Positions 46,647 to 55,519 of a stretch of 64,000 nucleotides of DNA are shown piece by piece. Position 1 is the stretch's first letter, and each line of letters begins with the position of its first letter. The translations under genes and the position numbers were made by a program. The notes under the pieces were generated by a model, which worked only from the letters and a program-made list of their open reading frames with translations, searched no databases and had not been told where the DNA came from. Source of the stretch: Thalassotalea profundi (GTDB taxonomy: Bacteria; Pseudomonadota; Gammaproteobacteria; Enterobacterales; Alteromonadaceae); assembly GCF_014653195.1 (NCBI RefSeq), contig NZ_BNAH01000005.1, positions 62,001 to 126,000 of the forward strand. Direction: 5' to 3'.

Positions 46647-48170
46647 ATGAAAGTAGAAATTAAATCATCAGATCGTATTGGGATCAGTCAAGAAATACTC
46701 GCGGTATTTGCTGGCAAGTCTTGGAATGTTAAAGCAATTGAGGTGCAGCGACATTTTACTTTTGTTTATATTGATAGTGATGTCTTAAAAATTAACGAAA
46801 TAACTGATTCCTTGTCCCACATTGAGGGGGTGAAAGGTTGTAAAAAAATTGATCTCATGCCTTCTGAATTGCGAGAAAATCATTTGAGCACATTGCTTTC
46901 TCGTATTCCTGATCCCATCATTGACTTAGATTCAAAGGGAAATATATTAGCGCTTAATCGGGCTGCAGATAAGCTCTTCTCAAGTGAACAAAAGTCGATT
47001 GTTGGTCAGTCAATCGAAAAATATACAGATATTAACTTAAAAAACATTAATAAACCTAATGAGCATAGTGTATCTATTAAAGTACTAGATACTCATTATA
47101 TTGCGGATGTAAGCCCTGTTGTTGCGAATAAAAAAATTAAAGGAGCAGTAATTACATTACGCTCTATTAAAAAGTTAGGTCGTCAATTATCGATGATCCA
47201 ATCTACAATTGAGCAAGGAATTGACAATATATTAGGTGAGTCAGAAACAATTCAACTAGTTATTTCTCAAACATTACGTTTTGCTGAACTTGATCTACCC
47301 GTATTAATTTCAGGGGAAACGGGTACAGGAAAAGAACTTTTTGCAAGGGCTCTTCATCAATCGAGTCAAAGGAAAAATGGTCCTTTCTTAACGATTAATT
47401 GTGCGAGTTTACCAGAGCAATTATTAGAAAGTGAGTTATTTGGTTATGAGTCAGGCGCATTTACTGGCGCAAGTAAATCCGGTAAACCTGGCTTGTTTGA
47501 ATTAGCCGCAGGAGGCACTGTTTTTTTAGATGAAATCGCTGAAATGTCAGTGTATTTGCAAGCAAAGTTACTACGTTTCTTGCAAGATTATCGTTTCAGA
47601 AGGGTAGGAGGAACTAAAGAATTTATTGCTGATATAAAAATAGTAAGTGCTAGCCACCAAAATTTTAATCAGTTGATTGAGGATAAAAAATTTAGAGAAG
47701 ATTTATATTATCGCTTAAATGTATTGCGATTAGAGTTGCCGTCATTAGCAAAAAGAAGTGATGATATTCCAATGCTTGTTAATCACTTTGTAAAAAATGC
47801 AGCAACACATGTTGACCAAATAGTTCCTATTATAGCAAATGATGCAATGGCGGCTTTAAAAGCTTATTCTTGGCCTGGGAATATTAGGCAACTAGAGAAT
47901 ACCATATTTCGATTAGTTGCGCTTAATAGTAATAAGGAAATAACACGCGACGATGTAAATGCAATTTTATATCAATCAGATGATAGTTCGACAATTAAAA
48001 TTGTATCTCAAAGGGATGTTGATGATTGGGCAAGCGCACAAGCAAATTTTGAAAAGCAATTATTAACAGAATTGTATCCACATTATCCAACTACAAGAAA
48101 GCTTGCTAAAAGGTTGAAGGTTTCTCATAATAAAATTGCTATGAAGTTAAGAGCTTATAATATCGAATAA
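46647..48170 (+). CDS. TyrR-like sigma54-type enhancer-binding regulator
   Basis: A 507-residue regulator with TyrR architecture: ACT domain (1-70, MKVEIKSSDRIGIS), PAS (~77-175), AAA+ domain (~190-425, Walker A GETGTGKE at 223-230) and C-terminal Fis-like helix-turn-helix (TRKLAKRLKVSHNKIAMKLR). Unlike E. coli TyrR it has an intact GAFTGA loop (270-275), the sigma54-contacting motif, so it may activate sigma54 promoters. The ATG at 46647, with AAAGGT upstream, fits the TyrR N-terminus better than the in-frame ATG at 46626. Divergent from methionine gamma-lyase. Effector probably an aromatic or other amino acid through the ACT domain. Confidence 0.9.
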   Translation: MKVEIKSSDRIGISQEILAVFAGKSWNVKAIEVQRHFTFVYIDSDVLKINEITDSLSHIEGVKGCKKIDLMPSELRENHLSTLLSRIPDPIIDLDSKGNILALNRAADKLFSSEQKSIVGQSIEKYTDINLKNINKPNEHSVSIKVLDTHYIADVSPVVANKKIKGAVITLRSIKKLGRQLSMIQSTIEQGIDNILGESETIQLVISQTLRFAELDLPVLISGETGTGKELFARALHQSSQRKNGPFLTINCASLPEQLLESELFGYESGAFTGASKSGKPGLFELAAGGTVFLDEIAEMSVYLQAKLLRFLQDYRFRRVGGTKEFIADIKIVSASHQNFNQLIEDKKFREDLYYRLNVLRLELPSLAKRSDDIPMLVNHFVKNAATHVDQIVPIIANDAMAALKAYSWPGNIRQLENTIFRLVALNSNKEITRDDVNAILYQSDDSSTIKIVSQRDVDDWASAQANFEKQLLTELYPHYPTTRKLAKRLKVSHNKIAMKLRAYNIE

Positions 48171-48205
48171 ACTCTTTACATAAAATGTACTAGCTCAGAC
48201 TTGAT

Positions 48206-48241
48206 CTGACAGTTACCCGTTTTTCAATCGGTGACTGTCAG
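48206..48241. terminator. Subterminal hairpin inside the left end of the IS
   Basis: CTGACAGTTACC (48206-48217) pairs with GGTGACTGTCAG (48230-48241) over 12 bp with one G-T pair around a 12-base loop. It overlaps the terminal repeat and ends 8 bases from the transposase stop. It may stop read-through or serve as a transposase site. Confidence 0.5.
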
Positions 48242-48248
48242 TTTAGAT

Positions 48249-49283
48249 TTAAGCTAAATTCTTCTCAGCCCAAATCGATTTTCCATCAAGTAATGTCTCA
48301 AATGGCGTTCTGCCACAACACATTTTGCCCTGATGAGTTCGCTCATTATTGTAATAAGCCATCCATTCGTCCAGATCTTTTTGAAGTTCTTCTAGTGAGC
48401 TGTAAAGCTTTTTACGGAACGTAACTTGATAGAACTCGTTAAGTATCGTTTTGTGAAAGCGCTCGCAGATACCATTGGTTTGAGGCGACATTGCTTTAGT
48501 TTTGGTGTGGTCAATGTCATTAATTGCCAGATAAAGCTGATAATCATGATGCTCGACTTTGCCGCAATATTCAGTGCCTCGGTCAGTTAAAATTCGCAGC
48601 ATTGGCAGCTCGTGCTGCTCGAAGTAAGGTAGAACCTTATCATTGAGTATGTCAGCCGCTGTAATTGGTGTTTTCGTTGTATATAGCTTAGCGAAGGCCA
48701 CTTTGCTGTAGGTATCGATAAATGTCTGCTGATAGATACGGCCAACGCCTTTGAGGTTACCAACATAGAACGTATCTTGTGACCCAAGATAGCCCGGATG
48801 CGCCGTTTCAATTTCACCACACGCTTCGTCATCGTTTTTCTTTTTCTCAAGTGCTGCGATTTGGCTATCGGTGAGGATAATGCCTTCGTTAGCCACTTTT
48901 CCTTCCAAAGCTTTTAAGCGCTTCTTGAAGTTCTCTAAGTCATGGCGTAGCCAGATTGAACGAACACCACTGCCTGAGACGAAGACACCTTGTTTACGCA
49001 ATTCATTGCTTGTTCTGTGCTGTCCGTGAGCTGGGTAATCTATAGCGTATTGAACAACTGCATTTTCCGTTGCTTCGTCTACACGATTTTTGATGTTTGG
49101 CGATCTGCGACTTTTATCAATTAACGCATCCAAGCCACCGTCTTCGACTAGTTCTTGGTATCGATAAAATGTATCTCTTGAAACGCCCATGACTTTACAG
49201 GCTTTTGACACGTTACCTAATTCTTCTGCCAAATTAAGTAAACCAGTTTTGTGTTTTATGATTGGGTTGTTAGTATGCAACAT
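48249..49283 (-). CDS. IS481-family transposase (DDE integrase-fold)
   Basis: A 344-residue transposase. The N-terminal helix-turn-helix (NVSKACKVMGVSRDTFYRYQ, then SRRSPNIKNRV) is followed by an rve integrase core with catalytic Asp in QQTFIDTYSK, Asp in RILTDRGTEYCG and Glu in NGICERFHKTI. The C-terminus has EWMAYYNNERTHQGKMCCGRTP. The start is ATG at 49283 with AGGTGG at good distance; an in-frame GTG at 49295 would add four residues. The frame is intact with no stops, so the enzyme could be active. Confidence 0.93.
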   Translation of the reverse strand: MLHTNNPIIKHKTGLLNLAEELGNVSKACKVMGVSRDTFYRYQELVEDGGLDALIDKSRRSPNIKNRVDEATENAVVQYAIDYPAHGQHRTSNELRKQGVFVSGSGVRSIWLRHDLENFKKRLKALEGKVANEGIILTDSQIAALEKKKNDDEACGEIETAHPGYLGSQDTFYVGNLKGVGRIYQQTFIDTYSKVAFAKLYTTKTPITAADILNDKVLPYFEQHELPMLRILTDRGTEYCGKVEHHDYQLYLAINDIDHTKTKAMSPQTNGICERFHKTILNEFYQVTFRKKLYSSLEELQKDLDEWMAYYNNERTHQGKMCCGRTPFETLLDGKSIWAEKNLA

Positions 49284-49412
49284 GAGAGTTACCACCTTTT
49301 ATTTGTTTTGATTAAAAGATTTGACACCTTTATCAAAACGGGTAACTCTCAATTTTTCAAATCGAAATGTCAGATCTTGTCTGAACTAATTCACATAAAA
49401 AATTAAAGTTTA

Positions 49413-50210
49413 TTAATGTTCAAGTAAGCGATAAAGTATTTGTTTTACATATTCAGGTTCAAAAGGTTTATCACATAAGGCATTAACGCCATCTGTTTCA
49501 ATGTTCGCTAGATGCGTATCATTTTTCTCACTGGTTACCATTAAAATTGGAATATGAGATTGCTGACTCTTTTCACGAATAAAACGTGTTAGCTCTCGAC
49601 CATCTACCTCTGGCATATTAAAATCAGTCACCACTAGATCATACATATTTTCTTGTAGAAGATTAATTGCTTCAGAACCATCTGAAGCTTCTGTAATTTT
49701 TTGTAGTCCTAAGTTATTTAGTACACGTTTTATGAATTTTCGTGCTAAAGCGCTATCATCAACGAGTAACACTCTAATTTGATGAACATCAAAATGCTCG
49801 AGTTCTATTTCATCTGAAGTGAGTAAATCAAGTGTTGTATTAATAGCCGCATGTAAGTGATCAGTAGTAAATGGCTTAGGTAATATAGCGACAACACCAG
49901 ACTGTTTGAATTCTTCTAAATTTTCTCGTTTATTTTCACTGGATACGAGCATAAAAGGCGTATCGGCTAGTTTTTCATCGGCTCTAATTTTTTTGAGGAG
50001 ATCTAAAGCAGTTCCATCGTCTAAATATAATGAGCTAATGATTAAGTCAAATTGATGTCGACTTAATATTTGATTAGCATTTTCCATGTTATTTGCTGAT
50101 GTCACTTCAGTAACGTCATGCTTTTTAAGTTGGTTAATAATAATTTTTCGTTGTGTATCTGAAGGTTCAATTAATAAAATTGATAATTCAGACGGTTCTA
50201 AACTCGCCAT
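49413..50210 (-). CDS. Tandem double-receiver response regulator with degenerate first receiver
   Basis: A 265-residue protein made only of two CheY-like receiver domains. The second (~145-265) is intact: acid pair in LLVDDSALAR, phosphoacceptor Asp196 in DLVVTDFNMP, and Lys in CDKPF. In the first (~10-130) the acid pair is LIEPSD and the phosphoacceptor position is Ser60 (DLIISSLYL), though Lys112 (LPKPF) is kept, so it cannot be phosphorylated in the normal way. There is no output domain, so signalling must be by protein contact, as for CheY-type regulators. No kinase is adjacent. It lies just past the IS element, with its stop 29 bases from the IS end. Confidence 0.9.
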   Translation of the reverse strand: MASLEPSELSILLIEPSDTQRKIIINQLKKHDVTEVTSANNMENANQILSRHQFDLIISSLYLDDGTALDLLKKIRADEKLADTPFMLVSSENKRENLEEFKQSGVVAILPKPFTTDHLHAAINTTLDLLTSDEIELEHFDVHQIRVLLVDDSALARKFIKRVLNNLGLQKITEASDGSEAINLLQENMYDLVVTDFNMPEVDGRELTRFIREKSQQSHIPILMVTSEKNDTHLANIETDGVNALCDKPFEPEYVKQILYRLLEH

Positions 50211-50274
50211 TGTCTGTCCTTAACGATTAATTTTTTATATTCAATTAGTGCTACTTAGCTAGCGGCTAAAAAAA

Positions 50275-50604
50275 CTAACCACCAATGAATTTTACTTTAT
50301 ATCCATTTTTTTCAAGTACTTGTTTGATAAGATCTCTTTTATCCCCTTGTACTTCGATAGTTTCATCAACAACACTACCACCGGTCCCACATGTTTTTTT
50401 CAGCTGACTCGCCAATGCTTTAAGTGCTTTATTGTCTAAGCCTAAACCACTGATGACGATAACGCCTTTGCCTTTTCGGCCCTTGGTTTCTCGTCGTACT
50501 TTTGCCGTACCATCACTTGGTGTGATCTGTGATTTTTTTTCTGGTGTAATTTTTCCTGAGTCGGTTGAATATACAAGTGTGGATAATTGGTCTTGCCAAG
50601 ACAT
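50275..50604 (-). CDS. yciH: YciH, eIF1/SUI1-family translation factor
   Basis: A 109-residue protein with a SUI1 domain over most of its length: GRKGKGVIVISGLGLD, LKKTCGTGGSVVDETIEVQGD, then IKQVLEKNGYKVKFIGG, here split at natural breaks. YciH is the bacterial homologue of eIF1 and can discriminate against aberrant initiation complexes (established knowledge). Length agrees with E. coli (108). It is 64 bases upstream of the double-receiver gene on the same strand and may be cotranscribed with it. Confidence 0.95.
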   Translation of the reverse strand: MSWQDQLSTLVYSTDSGKITPEKKSQITPSDGTAKVRRETKGRKGKGVIVISGLGLDNKALKALASQLKKTCGTGGSVVDETIEVQGDKRDLIKQVLEKNGYKVKFIGG

Positions 50605-50656
50605 ACTGTAGCCTAAAAGTAATTACTGTATGTTGATTATAGCTAATTCAGAGCAA

Positions 50657-50685
50657 AAAAAACCAGTCAAAAGACTGGTTTTTCA
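50657..50685 (-). terminator. Terminator of the etfBA operon
   Basis: AACCAGTC-AAAA-GACTGGTT (50661-50680) with an eight-base T-run on the minus strand, about 35 bases after the etfA stop. Confidence 0.92.
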
Positions 50686-50717
50686 TTATTCACTATTTGG
50701 TAAGTAAAAGCGCGATA

Positions 50718-51644
50718 TTATAGCTTTGCTTCTAACTCAGGCAATACGTCAAATAAGTCAGCAACAATGCCATAATCAGCAACTTGAAATATAGGTGCTT
50801 CAGCATCCTTATTAATAGCGACTATTATTTTAGAATCTTTCATACCGGCAAGATGTTGAATAGCGCCTGAAATACCTACAGCAATATATAAGTCAGGGGC
50901 AACAATTTTCCCTGTTTGACCTACTTGCATATCATTAGGAACAAAACCAGCATCAACTGCCGCTCTAGATGCACCAATAGCAGCGCCTAGTTTGTCAGCA
51001 ATACCATCAAGTAACTTAAAGTTGTCACCATTTTGCATGCCACGTCCGCCTGATATAACCACACTAGCGGCTCCTAAATCAGGACGGGCTGAAACAGTTA
51101 ATTCATCTTTAACATAACTTGATGTACCTGCGTCTGTTGCTTGCGAAAGAGCTACAATTTCTGCACTGCCGTCAGTTGCTACTGCATCAAATGCTGTAGA
51201 ACGAACAGTGATGACTTTTTTCGAGTCTAAGCTTTGTACTGTCGCTATCGCGTTACCCGCATAAATTGGACGTACAAAAGTGTCAGAAGATTCTACGCCA
51301 ATAATATCTGAAATTTGTGCTACATCTAATAATGCTGCAACTCTTGGCATAAAGTTTTTACCAATTGATAAAGCTGTAGCAATAATATGTTCATAGTCGC
51401 TAGCAAGTTCAACCACTAACAAGCTGACATTTTCTGCTAACTGATTCTCGTAAGCTGCATTATCTGCAACTAATACTTTGCTTACACCATTTATTTTTGC
51501 AGCTTGCTCTGAAACAGGTGAGCAATTATGGCCAGCAACTAATAAATGAATATCTCCACCTATAGCTTGTGCAGCTGCAACTGTTTTTAATGTGTCAGCT
51601 TTTAACTCTTTATTGTCGTGCTCTGCGTAGACTAAAATACTCAT
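50718..51644 (-). CDS. etfA: Electron transfer flavoprotein alpha subunit
   Basis: A 308-residue FAD-binding subunit of ETF. The C-terminal FAD domain has [50 protein letters not shown] (split) and [18 protein letters not shown]. It passes electrons from acyl-CoA and other dehydrogenases to ETF-ubiquinone oxidoreductase. It overlaps the etfB stop by four bases (ATGA), so translation is coupled. ETF-QO is encoded divergently from the pair at 52678. Confidence 0.97.
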   Translation of the reverse strand: MSILVYAEHDNKELKADTLKTVAAAQAIGGDIHLLVAGHNCSPVSEQAAKINGVSKVLVADNAAYENQLAENVSLLVVELASDYEHIIATALSIGKNFMPRVAALLDVAQISDIIGVESSDTFVRPIYAGNAIATVQSLDSKKVITVRSTAFDAVATDGSAEIVALSQATDAGTSSYVKDELTVSARPDLGAASVVISGGRGMQNGDNFKLLDGIADKLGAAIGASRAAVDAGFVPNDMQVGQTGKIVAPDLYIAVGISGAIQHLAGMKDSKIIVAINKDAEAPIFQVADYGIVADLFDVLPELEAKL

Positions 51645-52393
51645 GAAATCACCTTAGCTTCATTTTTTAGTTTTTCAATTAATTCATCAACGGTTTCTAA
51701 AACGATACCGGCTTGACGCTCCGATGGAGGTGTTACTTTAATCAAAGTGGATCTTGGTGCTAAATCAATAGCAAAGTCTGCAGCAGATTTAACATCTAAC
51801 GGTTTACGCTTTGCTTTCATTATATTGGGTAATGATGCATAACGTGGTTCATTTAATCGTAAGTCTGTTGTTACAATCGCAGGTAAGTTTAAAGCTAATG
51901 TTTGTAAACCGCCGTCAACTTCACGAGTTACATTCACTTTATCACCATCTACTTTTATTTCAGAAGCAAATGTACCTTGAGCTAAACCAGTTAATGCGGC
52001 AAGCATTTGACCTGTTTGGTTGTTGTCGCTATCAATGGCTTGCTTGCCTAGAATAACGAGTTGTGGTTGCTCTTCCTCAACCACTTTTTGTAAAAGCTTA
52101 GCAATATTTATCGAATCTAACTTTAGGTCGGTTTCTATATGAATAGCACGATCTGCGCCTAATGCTAATGCTGTTCGTAATTGTTCTTGGCACGATTTAT
52201 CGCCAATTGATACTGCAATAACTTCAGTTGCTGTACCGGCTTCTTTTAATCGAACAGCTTCTTCGACAGCTATTTCACAAAATGGATTAATTGCCATTTT
52301 TACGTTGGCCAGATCTACGTCAGAGTTGTCTGCTTTTACGCGCACCTTGACGTTATAGTCGATAACGCGTTTAACGGGGACTAGTACTTTCAT
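51641..52393 (-). CDS. etfB: Electron transfer flavoprotein beta subunit
   Basis: A 250-residue subunit, normal length. [20 protein letters not shown] at the N-terminus, [19 protein letters not shown] and [13 protein letters not shown] mark the AMP-binding beta subunit. The family signature [27 protein letters not shown], here read in parts, is near 158-184. First gene of etfBA. The 52394-52677 gap upstream separates it from ETF-QO and carries PsrA-type sites closer to the latter. Confidence 0.97.
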   Translation of the reverse strand: MKVLVPVKRVIDYNVKVRVKADNSDVDLANVKMAINPFCEIAVEEAVRLKEAGTATEVIAVSIGDKSCQEQLRTALALGADRAIHIETDLKLDSINIAKLLQKVVEEEQPQLVILGKQAIDSDNNQTGQMLAALTGLAQGTFASEIKVDGDKVNVTREVDGGLQTLALNLPAIVTTDLRLNEPRYASLPNIMKAKRKPLDVKSAADFAIDLAPRSTLIKVTPPSERQAGIVLETVDELIEKLKNEAKVIS

Positions 52394-52576
52394 CGTTGCC
52401 TCTAATAAATGCTTGTTGTTGTATCAGTGCTTTATGAGTAAACACTGTTATAGTTACTTGTATATGCAGCGAAGATTACTGATTGATAACGCTCACGTCA
52501 ACGTAATCTTCGCTAATATAATTATTTAAAACACTAAAATTTGACTTATATTAAATAGCTTTATTACAGAATAGTA

Positions 52577-52606
52577 TTTACTGACAAAATAGCTATGTTG
52601 TATGAT
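52577..52606 (+). promoter_or_regulatory. Candidate promoter of the ETF-QO gene
   Basis: TTTACT (52577-52582) and TATGAT (52601-52606) with an 18-base spacer, directly followed by the PsrA-type palindromes. An overlapping alternative pair is CTGACA (52581) with GATACT (52604), spacer 17. Either would place the operators over the transcription start. Confidence 0.4.
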
Positions 52607-52610
52607 ACTA

Positions 52611-52645
52611 TCAAACAGGTGTTTGAAAATCAAACGAGTGTTTGA
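52611..52645. promoter_or_regulatory. Two tandem PsrA-type operators
   Basis: TCAAACAGGTGTTTGA (52611-52626) and TCAAACGAGTGTTTGA (52630-52645) are two 16-bp palindromes, 19 bp centre to centre. Both match the GAAAC-N4-GTTTC/CAAAC-N4-GTTTG form known for the fatty-acid-responsive TetR-family repressor PsrA. They lie just before the ETF-QO start. PsrA itself is not in the window. Confidence 0.8.
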
Positions 52646-52677
52646 ATTCGTTTAAATTATTTATTCTGGGGGAAGTT

Positions 52678-54327
52678 ATGGAACGCGAATCAATGGATTT
52701 CGACGTTGTTATTGTTGGTGCAGGTCCGTCGGGCTTATCTGCTGCATGTAGATTAATGCAACTTGCACAAGAAAAAGAACAAGAATTAATGGTATGTGTC
52801 GTTGAAAAGGGCTCAGAAGTTGGTGCTCATATCTTATCGGGTGCTGTTTTTGAACCAAGAGCAATGAACGAGCTTTTTCCTGATTGGAAGGAAAAGAATG
52901 CGCCATTATCTACCCCCGTTAAAGGCGATGATATTTATTTTCTATCTAATGCTGATAGTGGCATTAAACTACCTAACTTGGCAGTTCCTAAAACAATGCA
53001 TAATGATGGTAATTATATTGTCAGCATGGGTAATGTTTGCCGTTGGTTAGCAGAGCAAGCTGAGCAATTAGGTGTAGAAATTTTCCCAGGTTTTCCAGCA
53101 CAAGATGTTATCTACAACGAAGACGGTAGTGTCGGTGGTGTTATTACTGGAGATATGGGACTTGATGCTGAAGGTAATCCTAAAGACTCTTATGTTCCGG
53201 GGATGGAGCTTAAAGCTAAATACACTATTTTTGCAGAAGGTTGTCGTGGTCACTTAGGTAAAGAGTTAATTGCAAAATTTGAATTAGACAAAGGAAAATC
53301 CCCACAACATTATGGCATCGGTTTTAAAGAGATTTGGGATATTGATCCTGCGAAACATCAAGAAGGTTTAGTTGTTCATAGTGCGGGGTGGCCTCTAGAA
53401 AAAGACACTACAGGTGGTGGCTACTTATACCATGCTGAAAATAATCAAGTATTTGTAGGCTTGATCATTGATTTAAATTATAGCAATCCACATTTAAGCC
53501 CTTTTGATGAATTTCAACGTTATAAACACCACCCTAAAATTGCCCAATATTTAGAAGGTGGTAAACGCGTATCTTATGGCGCAAGAGCTTTAGCTAAAGG
53601 TGGTTTTAATTCTTTACCGAAAATGACTATGCCTGGTGCCGTTTTGGTTGGTTGTGAAGCTGGAACGATTAACTTTGCCAAAATCAAAGGTAATCATACT
53701 GCAATGAAAACAGGAATGTTAGCGGCAGAAAGTATATTTGACGCTTTGGCATCTGGTTGTGAGGGAGGCAAAGAACTTGATAGTTATTCCACAGCATTTG
53801 AAAATTCTTGGGTCTATGATGAGTTATACCGTACACGTAACTTTGGCCCTGTAATGCATAAATTAGGTACGTTTTTAGGTGGAGCTTATAACACCTTAGA
53901 TCAAAATATATTTGGTGGGCGATTACCTTTCAACTTTACTGATGACACCTACGATCATGACCAGTTAAAGCTTGCCAGCGACGCTATGGTGATAAACTAT
54001 CCTAAGCCTGATAATATCTTAAGTTTTGATAAACTTTCGTCGGTATTTTTATCAAATACCAATCATGAAGAAGAGCAACCCTGTCACTTAAAATTAACGG
54101 ATGCAAATATTCCATTAACGGTCAATTTAACTAAATACAATGAGCCTGCACAACGTTATTGTCCTGCTGGTGTCTATGAAGTTGAAGAAACTGAAGCTGG
54201 GAAAAAATTTGTAATTAATGCTCAAAACTGTATTCATTGTAAAACTTGTGACATTAAAGATCCTAGTCAAAATATCACTTGGGTTACGCCAGAAGGGACG
54301 GGTGGACCAAATTATCCTAATATGTGA
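52678..54327 (+). CDS. Electron transfer flavoprotein-ubiquinone oxidoreductase
   Basis: A 549-residue membrane-associated flavo-iron-sulphur protein that oxidises ETF and reduces ubiquinone. The FAD motif is DVVIVGAGPSGLSAACRLMQ near the N-terminus. The ubiquinone/FAD core has GGYLYHAENNQVFVGLIIDL (in parts) and GCEAGTINFAKIKGNHTAMK. The C-terminal 4Fe-4S region has CPAGVYE then CIHCKTCDIKDPSQNI. The ATG at 52678 follows a strong GGGGGAAG; an in-frame TTG at 52642 lies inside the operator and is unlikely. Divergent from etfBA and behind tandem PsrA-type sites, so it is probably induced by fatty acids. Confidence 0.97.
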   Translation: MERESMDFDVVIVGAGPSGLSAACRLMQLAQEKEQELMVCVVEKGSEVGAHILSGAVFEPRAMNELFPDWKEKNAPLSTPVKGDDIYFLSNADSGIKLPNLAVPKTMHNDGNYIVSMGNVCRWLAEQAEQLGVEIFPGFPAQDVIYNEDGSVGGVITGDMGLDAEGNPKDSYVPGMELKAKYTIFAEGCRGHLGKELIAKFELDKGKSPQHYGIGFKEIWDIDPAKHQEGLVVHSAGWPLEKDTTGGGYLYHAENNQVFVGLIIDLNYSNPHLSPFDEFQRYKHHPKIAQYLEGGKRVSYGARALAKGGFNSLPKMTMPGAVLVGCEAGTINFAKIKGNHTAMKTGMLAAESIFDALASGCEGGKELDSYSTAFENSWVYDELYRTRNFGPVMHKLGTFLGGAYNTLDQNIFGGRLPFNFTDDTYDHDQLKLASDAMVINYPKPDNILSFDKLSSVFLSNTNHEEEQPCHLKLTDANIPLTVNLTKYNEPAQRYCPAGVYEVEETEAGKKFVINAQNCIHCKTCDIKDPSQNITWVTPEGTGGPNYPNM

Positions 54328-54416
54328 TGTTATATAATATCAATACAGATATAAAAGACTAATGCCGATCAGTTAAGCAATGCAAAATTTGACGATTGGT
54401 AAAATAAGATCAAAAT

Positions 54417-54444
54417 CCTATGATCTCAGGTCATAGGTTTTTTT
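54417..54444 (+). terminator. Intrinsic terminator of the ETF-QO gene
   Basis: CCTATGA and TCATAGG (7-bp arms, 7-base loop) followed by seven T, 90 bases after the stop. Confidence 0.88.
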
Positions 54445-54719
54445 ATATCACTTGATCATAAATTAGCTACCATTGTCGATGCATGCAATACGTTTTTCAA
54501 CAACTCGCTGTAGCAACAGCTAGAAAGCGTCACCAGCCTTTAGAGACTGTGCTATGGTCACATATCAGCATAAAGTTATTCAGCTAAGGTTTGGGATATA
54601 TCGACTCTAGTGGATAGCATCTTACCGGATAAAAAGTTTTTTATTAGCCTCCAATTTACAATGCATCCGAGTCTATGCCCAACATAAAAGTAGCCTTCAT
54701 TTTTATTAGTATATTTGGA
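54445..54719. other. Non-coding gap with no recognised feature
   Basis: The 392-base gap between the ETF-QO stop and the yggN-like stop holds the terminator at 54417. Beyond it are about 275 bases with no ORF of useful length, no repeat and no RNA gene that I can recognise. The base composition is somewhat more GC-rich and less repetitive than other gaps here, which may reflect an old remnant. Confidence 0.5.
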
Positions 54720-55514
54720 TTATTGAGTAACGAGTAAATTTAAATCTTTAAGAGCAGGTATTTGCTGATTAATTTTTTCTTCTAATTGGTCTAATTCGCG
54801 TAAAGCATTGCAAAAATTTTCTGCACGATTTTCTAACAACTTTGCTTGTGGGGATATTTCTAAATCAATTTCTTCCCCCATCAACTTCATGCGTTCATCA
54901 AATGTATTGATACGCTTTTCTGTGTCGCTAAGTGGCTCGTCTTCATAACTTTTATTCGCTACCGCTTCGCCTACTGCCACTAGAAGTGTGCCAATGGACT
55001 TTGAGACAATCTCTTTAATTTCGTTTTCAAAAGTCCCTTCAAGAATATCATCAAAATCATCAAAGTCTTGTGAAGCTATAAAATAACTATTATCACTATG
55101 ATTAAATCTAGCCTTAAGACGCCACTCTAGTTCTTTAAAGCGACTATTTAGTTTTTGCTGAATTGCACTATTCTCACCTGTTAAGCTAGCAATAACACGA
55201 TCCACAGACTTTAAGCCAAGGTTAACACTTTCTAACGCTATTGATACAATTTGAGGTACTTGTTCACGTATAGTTTGTGAATATTCATGAATTAAATTGA
55301 TTTGAAAGGGCGAAAGATGAATTTCTACTCCACCAACAAATACTTGTTGTTGATTACTAATTTGAATTAGGGTTTGTTGCTTTTCTAAAATTCTTATTCG
55401 GTGTTCATCAATAATAATGCCGTAATTAAAGTCAATATTACATTGAGTTGCTTTAGCAAAAAAAGAAAAAGGTAGATAGAGTATGAATAGAATAACTAAG
55501 TAACTATTTTTCAT
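54720..55514 (-). CDS. YggN-like periplasmic protein (DUF2884)
   Basis: A 264-residue exported protein with a signal peptide (YLVILFILYLPFSFFAKA). The body matches the YggN/DUF2884 family: CNIDFNYGIIIDEHRIRI at the mature N-terminus, VFVGGVEIHLSPFQ and the long acidic helical region after 150. Function is unknown in all members. It begins 5 bases after the DUF342 gene and is the last gene of a three-gene operon. In E. coli yggN lies near mutY-yggX, but here it is 35 kb away. Confidence 0.82.
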   Translation of the reverse strand: MKNSYLVILFILYLPFSFFAKATQCNIDFNYGIIIDEHRIRILEKQQTLIQISNQQQVFVGGVEIHLSPFQINLIHEYSQTIREQVPQIVSIALESVNLGLKSVDRVIASLTGENSAIQQKLNSRFKELEWRLKARFNHSDNSYFIASQDFDDFDDILEGTFENEIKEIVSKSIGTLLVAVGEAVANKSYEDEPLSDTEKRINTFDERMKLMGEEIDLEISPQAKLLENRAENFCNALRELDQLEEKINQQIPALKDLNLLVTQ

Positions 55515-55519
55515 AATAG

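Larger units (their letters stand above)
48195..49384. mobile_element. IS481-family insertion sequence, complete
   Basis: A 1190-bp element with one transposase gene. The ends are imperfect inverted repeats of 20 bp: TCAGACTTGATCTGACAGTT on the left (48195-48214), and on the right the complement of TCAGACAAGATCTGACATTT (49365-49384). Flanking bases ACTAGC (48189-48194) and ACTAAT (49385-49390) look like a decayed 6-bp duplication of an NCTAGN target, the preference known for IS481. A second shared stretch, GTTACCCGTTTT, lies inside both ends. It sits between the TyrR-like and the double-receiver genes and interrupts no recognisable gene. Confidence 0.85.

Noticed and set aside
54676..54738. 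A 20-codon frame starting MPNIKVAFIFISIFG
   Set aside because: Hydrophobic and short, with no ribosome site, and it runs into the 3' end of the convergent gene; cannot be supported.
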